From Cellulomonas sp. PhB143 (lineage in GTDB: Bacteria; Actinomycetota; Actinomycetes; Actinomycetales; Cellulomonadaceae), in assembly GCF_003752595.1 (NCBI RefSeq), contig NZ_RKIJ01000010.1, positions 186,001 through 250,000 of the forward strand: a stretch of 64,000 nucleotides of DNA. The letters run 5' to 3'. How positions within the stretch are numbered: the stretch's first letter is position 1; the number at the start of each line of letters is the position of its first letter. The notes beneath the pieces were generated by a model. That model had not been told where the DNA came from. It did not search any database and saw only the letters and a list, made by a program, of their open reading frames with translations. Below, piece by piece: positions 1 to 10,147 of the stretch. Position numbers and translations under genes: made by a program.

Positions 1-225
1 GCCGAGGAGAAGGTCGAGCCCGGCGACCACGAGCGGTTCGCGCACTACGTGCGCAAGGAGAAGATCATGGCGTCGGCGATGTCCGGCAAGCCGGTGATCG
101 CGCTCTGCGGCAAGGTCTGGGTCCCCGGCCGTGACCCGAACAAGTTCCCCGTGTGCCCGGTGTGCAAGGAGATCTACGAGGGTCTCCGCTCGCCTCAGGA
201 CGGCGACGGCGACTCCGACAAGTGA
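1..225 (+). CDS. DUF3039 family protein (3' part)
   Basis: The frame is open from base 1, so the start lies to the left of the window and only the last 74 residues are visible. The visible part carries a lone Cys in IALCGKVWVP, a CPVC pair in FPVCPVCKEIYEG, and an acidic Asp-rich tail. This cysteine layout fits the small actinobacterial DUF3039 family, which may bind a metal; no function is established. The stop codon overlaps the GTG start of the downstream helicase, so the two genes are probably translationally coupled. Family assignment is from remembered sequence pattern. Confidence 0.75.
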   Translation, partial: AEEKVEPGDHERFAHYVRKEKIMASAMSGKPVIALCGKVWVPGRDPNKFPVCPVCKEIYEGLRSPQDGDGDSDK

Positions 226-2090
226 GCGACGGCGCCACCTCCCGCACCGACCACGCACCCGCCGCCGCCGAGGGCGGCCCCGCGCACCCCACCGGGCACG
301 GCGGCGCCCACCCGGTACCGCAGACGCCCTCGCCCTTCGCCGCGTCCACGCTGTCGCCCGCGTTCCCGCGCCGCGCCCCGTGGGGCACGGCGTCGAAGCT
401 GCGCGCCTGGCAGGCCGAGGCGCTCGAGCAGTACCGGCGTGACGCTCCGCGGGACTTCCTCGCGGTCGCGACCCCCGGCGCGGGAAAGACGACGTTCGCG
501 CTGCGCGTGGCCACCGAGCTGCTCGAGGCGGGCACGGTCCGGCGGGTGACGGTGGTCGCGCCGACGGAGCACCTCAAGCACCAGTGGGCGGACGCCGCGG
601 CACGCGTGGGCATCCGGATCGACCCGAGCTTCCGCAACAGCCAGGGACGGCACGGCGCGCACTACGACGGTGTCGCGCTCACCTATGCCCAGGTCGCGGC
701 GAAGCCCGCTCTGCACGCCGCCCGGACCTCTGCCGCGCCCACGCTGGTGATCCTCGACGAGGTGCACCACGGCGGCGACGCCCTCTCGTGGGGCGACGCG
801 GTGCGCGAGTCGTTCGAGGGTGCGACGCGGCGCCTCGCGCTGACCGGGACGCCGTTCCGCTCGGACACCGCCGCGATCCCGTTCGTGCGCTACGACCGCG
901 ACGCACACGGCATCCGCCGCTCGGTCGCGGACTACACGTACGGCTACGGCGACGCGCTGCGCGACCACGTCGTGCGCCCCGTGCTGTTCCTCACCTACTC
1001 GGGGCAGATGCGCTGGCGCACCCGCGCCGGCGACGAGGTCAGCGCCCGGCTCGGCGAGGACCTGACCAAGGACCTCACCGCCCAGGCATGGCGCACCGCG
1101 CTCGACCCGCAGGGCCAGTGGGTCCCCTCCGTCCTGGCGGCGGCGGACACGCGGCTCAGCGAGGTCCGGCGCGCGGTCCCGGACGCCGGTGGGCTGGTCA
1201 TCGCGACCGACCAGACGGACGCCCGGGCGTACGCGGGTCACCTGGCCCGGATCACCGGCAGGTCGCCCGTCGTCGTGCTCTCGGACGACGACGGGGCGAG
1301 CAGCCGGATCGAGGAGTTCGCCGACGGCGACGCGCGGTGGATGGTCGCCGTCCGCATGGTCTCGGAGGGAGTGGACGTCCCGCGCCTCGCCGTGGGCGTG
1401 TACGCGACGTCGACGTCGACCCCGCTGTACTTCGCGCAGGCGGTCGGGCGGTTCGTGCGGGCGCGACGGCGCGGGGAGACCGCGTCGGTGTTCCTGCCGA
1501 GCGTGCCGCACCTCGTCGACCTCGCGAACGCGATGGAGGTCGAGCGCGACCACGCCCTCGACCGGCCCCTGACGGCGGAGGAGCAGGGCGAGGACTTCAC
1601 GCCCGAGGACGCGCTGCTCGCCGCGGCGAACCGCGAGGAGAAGGCGTCCGACGACGGGGTCCAGGGCAGCTTCGAGGCGCTCGACGCGCAGGCGTCGTTC
1701 GACCGTGTGCTGTTCGACGGCGGCGAGTTCGGCACGGGTGCGGACGTGGGCAGCGAGGACGAGCAGGACTTCCTCGGGCTGCCGGGGCTGCTCGACGCCG
1801 ACCAGGTCGCCACGCTGCTGCGTCAGCGCCAGGCGAGCCAGGTGTCCTCGCGCTCCCGGCGCGCGGCCGAGGCCGACCGCTCCGAGCTGGAGCACCGCCG
1901 GGTGGCGGAGCTGCGCAAGGAGCTCTCCCAGCTCGTCTCGGCGTGGGCGCGGCGCAGCGGGCAGCCGCACGGCTCGGTGCACAACGAGCTGCGGCGCAGG
2001 TCCGGTGGCCCGGAGGTGCCGCTGGCGACCGCCGAGCAGCTCGACGCGCGGATCGCCGTGGTGCGCGGCTGGTTCGTCGGCAAGCGCTGA
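222..2090 (+). CDS. DEAD/DEAH-box (superfamily 2) helicase
   Basis: A 622-residue SF2 helicase or translocase. Walker A is TPGAGKTTF near residues 84-92, motif II is DEVHH near 179, motif III is LTGTPF near 206. The C-terminal RecA-like lobe has VSEGVDVPRL and QAVGRFVRARR (motifs V and VI, near 380-415). The GTG at 222 is chosen because it overlaps the upstream stop codon (AAGTGA); the open frame upstream of it lies inside the DUF3039 gene in another frame. The first 65 residues are rich in Ala, Pro, His and Gly and look disordered. It resembles stand-alone actinobacterial UvrB/RecQ-like helicases of unknown substrate; a DNA repair or RNA role cannot be decided from sequence. Confidence 0.85.
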   Translation: MSDGATSRTDHAPAAAEGGPAHPTGHGGAHPVPQTPSPFAASTLSPAFPRRAPWGTASKLRAWQAEALEQYRRDAPRDFLAVATPGAGKTTFALRVATELLEAGTVRRVTVVAPTEHLKHQWADAAARVGIRIDPSFRNSQGRHGAHYDGVALTYAQVAAKPALHAARTSAAPTLVILDEVHHGGDALSWGDAVRESFEGATRRLALTGTPFRSDTAAIPFVRYDRDAHGIRRSVADYTYGYGDALRDHVVRPVLFLTYSGQMRWRTRAGDEVSARLGEDLTKDLTAQAWRTALDPQGQWVPSVLAAADTRLSEVRRAVPDAGGLVIATDQTDARAYAGHLARITGRSPVVVLSDDDGASSRIEEFADGDARWMVAVRMVSEGVDVPRLAVGVYATSTSTPLYFAQAVGRFVRARRRGETASVFLPSVPHLVDLANAMEVERDHALDRPLTAEEQGEDFTPEDALLAAANREEKASDDGVQGSFEALDAQASFDRVLFDGGEFGTGADVGSEDEQDFLGLPGLLDADQVATLLRQRQASQVSSRSRRAAEADRSELEHRRVAELRKELSQLVSAWARRSGQPHGSVHNELRRRSGGPEVPLATAEQLDARIAVVRGWFVGKR

Positions 2091-2120
2091 ACCGTCGCCG
2101 GGTCCCTCCGGGGACGCGGC

Positions 2121-3446
2121 TCAGTCCAGGGTGATCGTCTGCGTCGGGATGGCGGGCTCGCCGGCCGACAGCCGGCGCGCCCCCCGGGGCAGCTCGGCCC
2201 GGGAGTCGGCATGGCGCTCTGCCGCCTTGCGCACCCCCGAGTGGCCGGTCCAGCGCGAGTCCACCGACCCCTCGGCGACGAGCGGCACCTGCAGGAGGCG
2301 CAGCGTGGCGTCGCCCCCGCCGTCCCAGCGGTCGACGGCGTCCCGCGTGCCGGTGGCCAGCACCTCGGCCACCGCCCGGCCGTCCTCGTCGTACCGGCGT
2401 GCGGCGGCCTTGCGGCCCCCGACGCTCGTCTTGGCGGTGGACGCCTTGGCGACCGGTCGCACGACGCCCTCGGAGTCCTCGCGCGCGACGAGCTTGTAGA
2501 CCATGCCGCAGGTCGGGGCGCCGGAACCGACGACGAGCTGCGTGCCGACACCGTAGGAGTCCACGGGTGCCGCCGCGAGCGCCGCGATCGCGTGCTCGTC
2601 GAGGTCGGACGTGACGGTGATCTTCGTCCTCGTCGCGCCGAGCTCGTCGAGCCGCCGGCGCACGTCCACCGCGAGGCCCCCCAGGTCGCCCGAGTCGAGC
2701 CGCACGGCGCCCAGACCCGTGCCGGCGGCCGCCACGGCGTGCTCGACGCCGGCGAGGACGTCGTAGGTGTCGACCAGGAGCGTGGTCCCCACCCCCTGGG
2801 AGGCGACCTGCCCGGCGAAGGCCGACTCCTCGTCGTCGTGCAGGAGCGTGAAGGCGTGCGCGGCGGTGCCGATGGTCGCCAGGCCGTAGCGGCGCCCCGC
2901 CTCGAGGTGGGAGGTGCCCGCGAACCCGGCGACGACGGCGGCGCGTGCGGCGGCGACGGCCGACTCCTCGTGCGTGCGGCGCGCCCCCATCTCGAGGCAC
3001 GGGCGGTCGACGGCGGCGCTGGTCATGCGTGACGCCGCGGCGGCGACGGCGGAGTCGTGGTTGAGCACCGACAGGACGAGCGTCTCCAGGAGCACCGCCT
3101 CGGCGAAGGTCCCCTCGACCGTCAGCACCGGCGACTGCGGGAAGTAGGTCTCGCCCTCGGCGTAGCCGGTGACGGATCCGGTGAACCGGTAGCCGGCGAG
3201 GTACTCGAGCGTCGCCGCGTCCACCACCCGCTCGCGCTCGAGCCACGCCAGGTCGGCGTCGTCGAACCGGAAGTCCGCCAGCGCCTCGAGCACGCGGCCG
3301 GTCCCGGCGAGGACGCCGTAGCGCCGGCCGGCGGGCAGGCGGCGGGTGAACACCTCGAAGATGCTGTGGCGGTGCGCGGTGCCGTCGGCGAGCGCGGCCT
3401 GGAGCATGGTCAGCTCATAGCGGTCGGTGAGCAACGCCGTCGTCAT
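2121..3446 (-). CDS. pncB: Nicotinate phosphoribosyltransferase
   Basis: A 441-residue enzyme of the Preiss-Handler branch of NAD synthesis that makes nicotinate mononucleotide from nicotinate and PRPP. It opens with the typical LLTDRYELTM, followed by EMGARRTHEES near 152, GFAGTSH near 174 and RLDSGDLGGL in the middle. The length is normal for the family. The ATG at 3446 is taken because TDRYELTM is the usual N-terminus and a TAAGGT box sits 7 bases upstream; the frame runs further upstream without a start signal. It is divergent from clpS, as pncB1 (Rv1330c) is from clpS (Rv1331) in M. tuberculosis. Confidence 0.95.
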   Translation of the reverse strand: MTTALLTDRYELTMLQAALADGTAHRHSIFEVFTRRLPAGRRYGVLAGTGRVLEALADFRFDDADLAWLERERVVDAATLEYLAGYRFTGSVTGYAEGETYFPQSPVLTVEGTFAEAVLLETLVLSVLNHDSAVAAAASRMTSAAVDRPCLEMGARRTHEESAVAAARAAVVAGFAGTSHLEAGRRYGLATIGTAAHAFTLLHDDEESAFAGQVASQGVGTTLLVDTYDVLAGVEHAVAAAGTGLGAVRLDSGDLGGLAVDVRRRLDELGATRTKITVTSDLDEHAIAALAAAPVDSYGVGTQLVVGSGAPTCGMVYKLVAREDSEGVVRPVAKASTAKTSVGGRKAAARRYDEDGRAVAEVLATGTRDAVDRWDGGGDATLRLLQVPLVAEGSVDSRWTGHSGVRKAAERHADSRAELPRGARRLSAGEPAIPTQTITLD

Positions 3447-3453
3447 GGGGGAC

Positions 3454-3459
3454 ACCTTA
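3454..3459 (-). promoter_or_regulatory. Candidate -10 box of pncB (leaderless)
   Basis: TAAGGT on the minus strand, ending 7 bases before the pncB ATG. This is the TAnnnT spacing expected when transcription starts at or next to the start codon. No clear -35 is seen. Confidence 0.5.
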
Positions 3460-3470
3460 TGGCGCGGGCT

Positions 3471-3515
3471 GTGCCGACGCGTGCCGCCGCGTGCCGCCGC
3501 GTGCTGCCGCGTGCC
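3471..3515. repeat. 10-bp tandem repeat between pncB and clpS
   Basis: About 4.5 copies of a 10-base unit of the form GTGCCGCCGC, with one substitution in each of the first and fourth copies. It lies between the two divergent promoters. The period is close to one DNA helical turn. Confidence 0.7.
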
Positions 3516-3548
3516 CCGCTCCTCGGCGCGCACCGTCCGGGCGCCACC

Positions 3549-3554
3549 TAGAGT
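3549..3554 (+). promoter_or_regulatory. Candidate -10 box of clpS (leaderless)
   Basis: TAGAGT ending 6 bases before the clpS GTG, with no Shine-Dalgarno sequence between. This fits a leaderless transcript. Confidence 0.55.
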
Positions 3555-3560
3555 GGTCGG

Positions 3561-3881
3561 GTGAGCGAGACGACGACCGGGGTTCCCGGCGGTGCGGGCA
3601 CGGACGTGCTGGAGCGGACGCGCCCGGAGCGCGCCGGGTCGGTCGGCGACGCGTGGTCGACCGTGGTGTGGAACGACCCGGTCAACCTCATGTCGTACGT
3701 CAGCTACGTGTTCCGCAGCTACTTCGGCTATGACGAGGCGCGGGCCCGCACCCTGATGCTCCGCGTGCACGAGGAGGGCCGGGCGGTCGTGTCCCACGGC
3801 GGCCGCGAGAAGATCGAGGTCGACGTCCGCGCGATGCACGGGTTCGGGCTGTGGGCGACCATGCAGCGGGGCTCCGCGTGA
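3561..3881 (+). CDS. clpS: ATP-dependent Clp protease adaptor ClpS
   Basis: A 106-residue ClpS adaptor, which hands N-degron substrates to the ClpC/ClpP protease. The core [13 protein letters not shown] supplies the conserved Asn-Asp of the N-degron pocket, and [10 protein letters not shown] supplies the second conserved segment. The N-terminal 30 residues are a variable extension of the kind that enters the Clp chaperone. The GTG start has no Shine-Dalgarno sequence but a TAGAGT box 6 bases upstream. Its stop overlaps the start of the DUF2017 gene by 4 bases, the same pairing as Rv1331/Rv1332. Confidence 0.95.
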   Translation: MSETTTGVPGGAGTDVLERTRPERAGSVGDAWSTVVWNDPVNLMSYVSYVFRSYFGYDEARARTLMLRVHEEGRAVVSHGGREKIEVDVRAMHGFGLWATMQRGSA

Positions 3882-4483
3882 GGGCCTTCCGGCCGCACGC
3901 GCTCGGCTATGTCGCCGAGCTCGACGCCACCGAGCGGATCGTCCTCGCGCAGGTGGTCGGCGACGTCGCCCAGATGCTGCAGGACGCCGCTCCCGGCACC
4001 GGCGGCCCCGACGACCCCGCGGTCGCCCGGCTGCTGCCCGACGCCTCGCGCGACGACGCCGAGGTCTCCGCGGAGTTCCGGCGCCTCACGCAGACGGAGG
4101 TGGCCGCGGGCAAGGTCGACGGGCTGCTGAGGTTCGCGCGCCTGCTGCTCGACGACGAGCCGGAGCCCGGGACCCGGTCGCCGTTGCTCGTGCGCCGCGA
4201 GGACGGTCGGGTGGTCGCCGCGGCGCTGACCGACCTGCGCCTCGTGCTGGCCTCGCGGCTCGGGCTCGAGACGGACGCCGCGGTCGAGGCGCTGCACGAG
4301 GAGCTCGGCAGCGAGGACGATCCGGTCGACCCCGCAGACCCCGTCGAGACCGACGGTCCCGAGGACGCCGCGGGCGCCGCCGGGCCGGGGCCGCGACGGT
4401 TCTTCGCGAGCGTCTTCCTCACGGCAGGGTGGCTCCAGGAGTCGCTCGTGGAGGGGATGCTGGCCGACCTGCCGCGCGGCTGA
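3878..4483 (+). CDS. DUF2017 family protein
   Basis: A 201-residue protein that nearly always follows clpS in actinobacteria (Rv1332 in M. tuberculosis); its function is unknown. It begins [26 protein letters not shown], continues with helical acidic segments, and ends with [18 protein letters not shown]. The GTG at 3878 overlaps the clpS stop (GTGA), which fixes the start; the frame extends 9 codons further upstream only inside clpS. The acidic stretch near 145-175 is rich in Asp, Pro and Glu. The tight coupling to clpS suggests, but does not prove, a link to Clp proteolysis. Confidence 0.85.
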   Translation: MRAFRPHALGYVAELDATERIVLAQVVGDVAQMLQDAAPGTGGPDDPAVARLLPDASRDDAEVSAEFRRLTQTEVAAGKVDGLLRFARLLLDDEPEPGTRSPLLVRREDGRVVAAALTDLRLVLASRLGLETDAAVEALHEELGSEDDPVDPADPVETDGPEDAAGAAGPGPRRFFASVFLTAGWLQESLVEGMLADLPRG

Positions 4484-4600
4484 TCCGTGCCCGGGCGCGA
4501 CACGCCGTCCCACCAGGGACGTCGTGGCTCCCGGCGTGCGTGTCGCGAGATTGTCCGTATGGTTCCTCCTCGTGACCGGGGCACCACGCCCCGGCGTCGT

Positions 4601-4607
4601 GGAAGGG
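4601..4607 (+). promoter_or_regulatory. Ribosome binding site of the small membrane protein
   Basis: GGAAGGG placed 7 bases before the GTG at 4615. It is the main evidence that the 50-residue frame is translated. Confidence 0.6.
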
Positions 4608-4614
4608 ACCCACA

Positions 4615-4767
4615 GTGCCTCTCTGGCTCATCATTCTCATCGTCGGTGTCATCCTGGTGATCGTCGGCTTCGCCGGCGTCGGCCAGATCCTCATCTGGAT
4701 CGGCGTCGTCATCCTGGTCGTCAGCCTCGTGATCTGGCTGCTGAACCGGGGCAAGAGCCGGGTCTAG
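4615..4767 (+). CDS. 50-residue hydrophobic membrane protein
   Basis: A small frame reading [18 protein letters not shown], then a short Gly-rich turn (AGVGQ), then [19 protein letters not shown] and a basic tail NRGKSRV. It therefore has two predicted membrane helices in hairpin form with a positively charged C-terminus. It has a good ribosome binding site, and a hairpin terminator follows the stop directly. The function is unknown; such tiny two-helix proteins are common in actinobacteria and are often stress-related, which is only a guess here. Confidence 0.7.
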   Translation: MPLWLIILIVGVILVIVGFAGVGQILIWIGVVILVVSLVIWLLNRGKSRV

Positions 4768-4768
4768 C

Positions 4769-4791
4769 GGGTCCCGCCGAGCGCGGGACCC
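4769..4791 (+). terminator. Hairpin terminator after the small membrane protein
   Basis: Perfect 9-bp stem GGGTCCCGC with a 5-base loop, starting 2 bases after the stop codon. No T-tract follows, as is usual at this GC content. Confidence 0.6.
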
Positions 4792-4860
4792 TGAAGCACG
4801 CACGCGGCGCACGTCGTCCGGATCACACCGTTCCGGGGCGTGCGCCGCGGCGCGTCCGGA

Positions 4861-4866
4861 TAGTCT
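4861..4866 (+). promoter_or_regulatory. Candidate -10 box of murI (leaderless)
   Basis: TAGTCT ending 7 bases before the murI GTG; no Shine-Dalgarno sequence lies between them. Confidence 0.55.
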
Positions 4867-4873
4867 CGGCCGG

Positions 4874-5674
4874 GTGAACGACGCACCCATCGGGATCTTC
4901 GACTCCGGCGTGGGCGGGCTGACGGTGGCCCGGGCCATCCTGGACCAGCTCCCCGGCGAGGCCCTGCACTACATCGGGGACACCGCGAACAGCCCCTACG
5001 GCCCCAAGCCGCTCGCCGCCGTGCGGGCGATGGCGCTGTCGATCATGGACGACCTGGTGGACCAGGGCGTGAAGATGCTCGTCATCGCCTGCAACAGCGC
5101 CACGGCGGCCGTGCTGCGCGACGCGCGCGAGCGCTACACGGTGCGCCACGGCCTGCCGGTCGTCGAGGTGATCCTCCCCGCCGCCCGTCGCGCCGCCGCG
5201 GCCACGCGCAACGGTCGCATCGGCGTCATCGGGACGCAGGCGACCATCACCTCCCGCGCGTACGACGACGCGCTCGCCGTCGCGCCCGTCACCCTCGTCT
5301 CGCAGGCGTGCCCCGAGTTCGTGCGCCTCGTGGAGGCGGGGACGACGTCGGGGCCCGAGGTCCTCGACGTCGCGCGGACCTACCTGGAGCCGGTGCGCGA
5401 CGCCGGCGTGGACACCCTGGTGCTCGGCTGCACGCACTACCCGCTGCTCACCGGCGCGATCTCCTACGTGATGGGCGACGACGTCACCCTCGTCTCTAGC
5501 GCCGAGGAGACGGCGAAGGACGTCTACCGCACCCTCGTCGCGCAGGGGCTGGAGCGTTCGCGGGACGCCGGGCCGCCGCGGCACCGGTTCGTCGCGACCG
5601 GCAGCCCCGAGCCGTTCGACCACCTCGCGCGCCGCTTCCTCGGCCCCGAGGTCGCGCTGGTGGAGGCCCGCTGA
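4874..5674 (+). CDS. murI: Glutamate racemase
   Basis: A 266-residue cofactor-independent racemase that supplies D-glutamate for peptidoglycan. The N-terminal [13 protein letters not shown] holds the conserved Asp-Ser. The two catalytic cysteines are Cys73 in ACNSAT and Cys186 in GCTHYPLL. The length is normal. It leads an operon with the metallo-hydrolase gene, overlapping it by one base (TGATG). The order murI, Rv1339-like gene, rph, rdgB equals Rv1338 to Rv1341 in M. tuberculosis. Confidence 0.96.
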   Translation: MNDAPIGIFDSGVGGLTVARAILDQLPGEALHYIGDTANSPYGPKPLAAVRAMALSIMDDLVDQGVKMLVIACNSATAAVLRDARERYTVRHGLPVVEVILPAARRAAAATRNGRIGVIGTQATITSRAYDDALAVAPVTLVSQACPEFVRLVEAGTTSGPEVLDVARTYLEPVRDAGVDTLVLGCTHYPLLTGAISYVMGDDVTLVSSAEETAKDVYRTLVAQGLERSRDAGPPRHRFVATGSPEPFDHLARRFLGPEVALVEAR

Positions 5675-6504
5675 TGCGCCTCGTGACGGTCGGCGTCTCG
5701 GGCTCCTTCGCGGGGCCGGGCTCCCCGGCGTCGTGCCACCTGGTCCAGGTCCCCGCGGACGTCTCGCCGGACGGGCGGGAGTGGAACGTGGTGCTCGATC
5801 TCGGCAACGGTGCGCTCGGGGCGCTGCAGCGCGCGGTCGAGCCGCTCGACCTGGACGCCGTCGCGATCTCCCACCTGCACCCCGACCACTTCGTCGACCT
5901 GTGCGGGCTGTACGTGTACCTGCGCTACCACCCCGAGCGCGGCACCGAGCGCACCGGCGGCCACCCGCGGCGCGCCGGCGGGCTGCCGGTGCTGGGCCCG
6001 GCGGACGTCGCCGAGCGCGTGGGCGCCGCGTACGGCCTGGGTCCCGGGGAGCACATGGGCGGCCAGCTCGACTTCCGCGCCTGGTCGGCGGGGGAGCAGG
6101 TCGCCGTCGGCCCGCTCGTGCTCGAGCCGTTCCGCGCCTACCACCCGGTCGAGGCCTACGGCGTGCGGGTCACCGGCCCGTCGAGCGCGCGGCCGGGGAC
6201 GACGGCGACGCTCGTCTACACGGGGGACACCGACTACAGCCCGGGCGTCGTCGAGGCCGCGCGCGACGCCGACCTGCTGCTGTGCGAGGCGGCGTTCCAC
6301 GAGGGGCGCGACGACTGCGTCGAGCCCGGCATCCATCTCACCGGGCGCGGCGCCGGGCGTGTGGCGCGCGAGTCGGGCGCCCGCCGGCTCGTGCTGACCC
6401 ACCTGCCGGCCTGGAACGACCCCGCGGTCACGCTGGCCGAGGCGCGGGCCGAGTACGCCGGGCCGGCCGAGGTCGCGACGGGCGGCGCCGCCTTCACGCT
6501 CTGA
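5674..6504 (+). CDS. MBL-fold metallo-hydrolase, Rv1339-like
   Basis: A 276-residue metallo-beta-lactamase-fold protein. The metal site motif is SHLHPDH near residue 66; a further Asp lies in TGDTDY near 190, and the late His lies in LTHLP near 246. The start [20 protein letters not shown] matches the M. tuberculosis Rv1339 pattern. Rv1339 is reported as an atypical class of cyclic-nucleotide phosphodiesterase, so cAMP hydrolysis is a reasonable inference. Older annotation would call it ElaC or RNase Z-like. The gene overlaps murI by one base. A loop of about 15 residues ([17 protein letters not shown]) inserted after the first metal motif looks lineage-specific. Confidence 0.85.
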   Translation: MRLVTVGVSGSFAGPGSPASCHLVQVPADVSPDGREWNVVLDLGNGALGALQRAVEPLDLDAVAISHLHPDHFVDLCGLYVYLRYHPERGTERTGGHPRRAGGLPVLGPADVAERVGAAYGLGPGEHMGGQLDFRAWSAGEQVAVGPLVLEPFRAYHPVEAYGVRVTGPSSARPGTTATLVYTGDTDYSPGVVEAARDADLLLCEAAFHEGRDDCVEPGIHLTGRGAGRVARESGARRLVLTHLPAWNDPAVTLAEARAEYAGPAEVATGGAAFTL

Positions 6505-6526
6505 GCCCCGCTCACCGGGGCGCCGC

Positions 6527-6532
6527 TAGGGT
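6527..6532 (+). promoter_or_regulatory. Candidate -10 box of rph (leaderless)
   Basis: TAGGGT ending 7 bases before the rph ATG, suggesting that rph has its own promoter besides read-through from murI. Confidence 0.5.
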
Positions 6533-6539
6533 GGTCGCC

Positions 6540-7313
6540 ATGACCTCACAGACCCCGACCACGTCCGGTGCGCCCGCCCGCGCCGACGGACGCGCCCACG
6601 ACGAGCTCCGCCCCGTGACGATCACGCGCGGCTGGCTCGACCATGCCGAGGGCAGCGTCCTCGTCGAGTTCGGCGGCACGCGCGTGCTCTGCGCGGCCTC
6701 CTTCACCGAGGGCGTCCCCCGGTGGAAGAAGGGCTCCGGCGAGGGCTGGGTCACCGCCGAGTACGCGATGCTCCCGCGCGCCACGGACTCCCGGAACCAG
6801 CGCGAGTCCGTCAAGGGCAAGATCGGGGGGCGCACCCACGAGATCTCCCGCCTGATCGGGCGCTCGCTGCGCGCGGTGGTCGACATCGCCGCGCTCGGGG
6901 AGAACACGATCGTCCTCGACTGCGACGTCCTGCAGGCCGACGGCGGCACGCGCACCGCCGCCATCACCGGCGCCTACGTGGCGCTCGCCGACGCGATCGC
7001 GTGGGGCCGGCGCCACGGGCACGTCACCGGCGGCAAGGACGTCCTGACGGACTCCGTCTCGGCCGTGAGCGTCGGGATCGTCGACGGCACGCCGCTGCTC
7101 GACCTGCCCTACGTCGAGGACGTGCGCGCCGAGACGGACATGAACGTGGTCGTGACCGGCGCCGGGACCTTCGTCGAGGTGCAGGGGACGGCGGAGCACG
7201 CGCCGTTCGACCGCGCCGAGCTCGACGCGCTGCTGGACCTCGCCGTCGCGGGCAACGCGACGCTCGCCGGGCTCCAGCGCGACGCGCTCGCCGGCGAGCC
7301 GGGCCGCCGATGA
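6540..7313 (+). CDS. rph: Ribonuclease PH
   Basis: A 257-residue phosphate-dependent 3'-to-5' exoribonuclease that trims tRNA 3' ends. Diagnostic segments are [48 protein letters not shown], and [19 protein letters not shown] with the conserved acidic and Arg residues. The length is normal apart from about 20 extra N-terminal residues rich in Thr, Ala and Pro. The ATG overlaps no upstream gene and has a leaderless-type -10 box. The stop overlaps the rdgB ATG (ATGA). Confidence 0.96.
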   Translation: MTSQTPTTSGAPARADGRAHDELRPVTITRGWLDHAEGSVLVEFGGTRVLCAASFTEGVPRWKKGSGEGWVTAEYAMLPRATDSRNQRESVKGKIGGRTHEISRLIGRSLRAVVDIAALGENTIVLDCDVLQADGGTRTAAITGAYVALADAIAWGRRHGHVTGGKDVLTDSVSAVSVGIVDGTPLLDLPYVEDVRAETDMNVVVTGAGTFVEVQGTAEHAPFDRAELDALLDLAVAGNATLAGLQRDALAGEPGRR

Positions 7314-7984
7314 GCCTGCCGGACGGCGTGAGCGCGCCCGACGGCGCGGCCCGGGTCGCGGTACCGGCGTCGGCCCGGCTCGTGCTCGCCACCCACAACC
7401 GGGGCAAGCTCGCCGAGCTGCGCGCGATCCTCGCGGAGCAGCCCGGGCTCGACCTGCCGGACGACGCGGTCGTCTCGGCCGCCGACCTCGCGACGCAGGA
7501 GCCGGTCGAGGACGGCGCGACGTTCGCCGAGAACGCGCTGATCAAGGCGCGCGCGCTCGCCGCCGCCACGGGGCTGCCCGCACTGGCGGACGACTCGGGC
7601 CTCGCCGTCGACGTGCTCGGCGGCGCCCCGGGGATCTTCTCGGCGCGCTGGGCAGGACGCCACGGGGACGACGCCGCGAACCTCGAGCTGCTGCTCGCCC
7701 AGCTCGCGGACGTGCGGCCGGAGCACCGCGCCGCGGGCTTCGTCTGCGCGGCGGCCCTCGTGACGCCGGACGGCACCGAGACGGTCCGGGAGGGCGCGCT
7801 GCGCGGGACGCTGCTCACCGCGCCCCGCGGTGAGAGCGGGTTCGGCTACGACCCCGTCCTGCGGCCCGACGGCGAGGAGCGCTCCTGCGCCGAGCTCGAC
7901 CCGGCCGAGAAGAACGCGATCAGCCACCGCGGCCAGGCGTTCCGGGCGATCGCACCGGCGGTCGCGGCGGCGCTGGCGCGCTGA
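7310..7984 (+). CDS. rdgB: RdgB/HAM1 family non-canonical purine NTP pyrophosphatase
   Basis: A 224-residue enzyme that removes ITP, dITP and XTP from the nucleotide pool. The hallmark [15 protein letters not shown] lies near 24-38, then [47 protein letters not shown] and the ending [11 protein letters not shown] 22-residue leader precedes the usual start. It overlaps rph by 4 bases; the pair matches Rv1340/Rv1341. Confidence 0.96.
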   Translation: MSLPDGVSAPDGAARVAVPASARLVLATHNRGKLAELRAILAEQPGLDLPDDAVVSAADLATQEPVEDGATFAENALIKARALAAATGLPALADDSGLAVDVLGGAPGIFSARWAGRHGDDAANLELLLAQLADVRPEHRAAGFVCAAALVTPDGTETVREGALRGTLLTAPRGESGFGYDPVLRPDGEERSCAELDPAEKNAISHRGQAFRAIAPAVAAALAR

Positions 7985-7998
7985 GCCGCCGGCGTCGG

Positions 7999-8460
7999 CT
8001 ACCGCCTCGGCGTGCCGCGCAGGGCGGCGGCGCGGCGGCGGCGCTCGCGGGGGCTCAGGACCTCGATCAGGCTGACCACCCCGCGCCACCCGACGACGGT
8101 GAACGCCAGGAACCCGAAGCTCACGAGCTGGAAGGCCGGGTCGATCCCCTGGCCGGTCGCGGCGCGCAGCCCGATGCCGCCCGCCCACGTGCAGCCCCAC
8201 ACGATCACGCCGGTGGGCCAGGCCGCGGTCGGCCGGCGCCACGCCCGCACGAGGAGCCAGCCCAGGACGAGGCCGGTGAGGAACGGCCAGGCGATGCGCA
8301 GGGTGACCGAGAACGCGGACCCCTCGTCGTGCGCGCGGTAGCCGCCGAGCGTCAGCGCGACGACGCACGCGACGTCCGCGACGGCGGCGAGCACGACGGT
8401 CCGGACGTGCCGTCCCCGCTCGCCGGGCAGCGCCTCCGTGCTGTCGTCGTGGGTGCTCAT
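7999..8460 (-). CDS. DUF3054 membrane protein
   Basis: A 153-residue integral membrane protein with four predicted helices: VVLAAVADVACVVALTLGG, then IAWPFLTGLVLGWLLV, TGVIVWGCTWAGGIGLR, and LVSFGFLAFTVVGW. It ends in an Arg-rich tail. The family is usual in actinobacteria, its function is unknown, and the M. tuberculosis counterpart is Rv1342c, also next to rdgB. It is divergent from the ABC-F gene across 55 bases. Confidence 0.85.
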   Translation of the reverse strand: MSTHDDSTEALPGERGRHVRTVVLAAVADVACVVALTLGGYRAHDEGSAFSVTLRIAWPFLTGLVLGWLLVRAWRRPTAAWPTGVIVWGCTWAGGIGLRAATGQGIDPAFQLVSFGFLAFTVVGWRGVVSLIEVLSPRERRRRAAALRGTPRR

Positions 8461-8467
8461 CAGCGCG

Positions 8468-8473
8468 AGCCTA
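8468..8473 (-). promoter_or_regulatory. Candidate -10 box of the DUF3054 gene (leaderless)
   Basis: TAGGCT on the minus strand, 7 bases before the ATG. A mirror-image TAGGCT serves the ABC-F gene on the other side of the same 55-base spacer. Confidence 0.5.
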
Positions 8474-8503
8474 CCGTCGGCCGCCGGCCCCCAGGCCGGC
8501 CCG

Positions 8504-8509
8504 TAGGCT
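8504..8509 (+). promoter_or_regulatory. Candidate -10 box of the ABC-F gene (leaderless)
   Basis: TAGGCT ending 6 bases before the GTG start; no Shine-Dalgarno sequence is present. Confidence 0.5.
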
Positions 8510-8515
8510 GGCCCG

Positions 8516-10129
<1,614 letters not shown>

Positions 10130-10147
10130 GCGGCTGTCGGCGCCGTC

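Noticed and set aside
3471-3515. Short repeat considered as a CRISPR remnant.
   Set aside because: The units are 10 bases and directly adjacent, without spacers; it is a simple tandem repeat.
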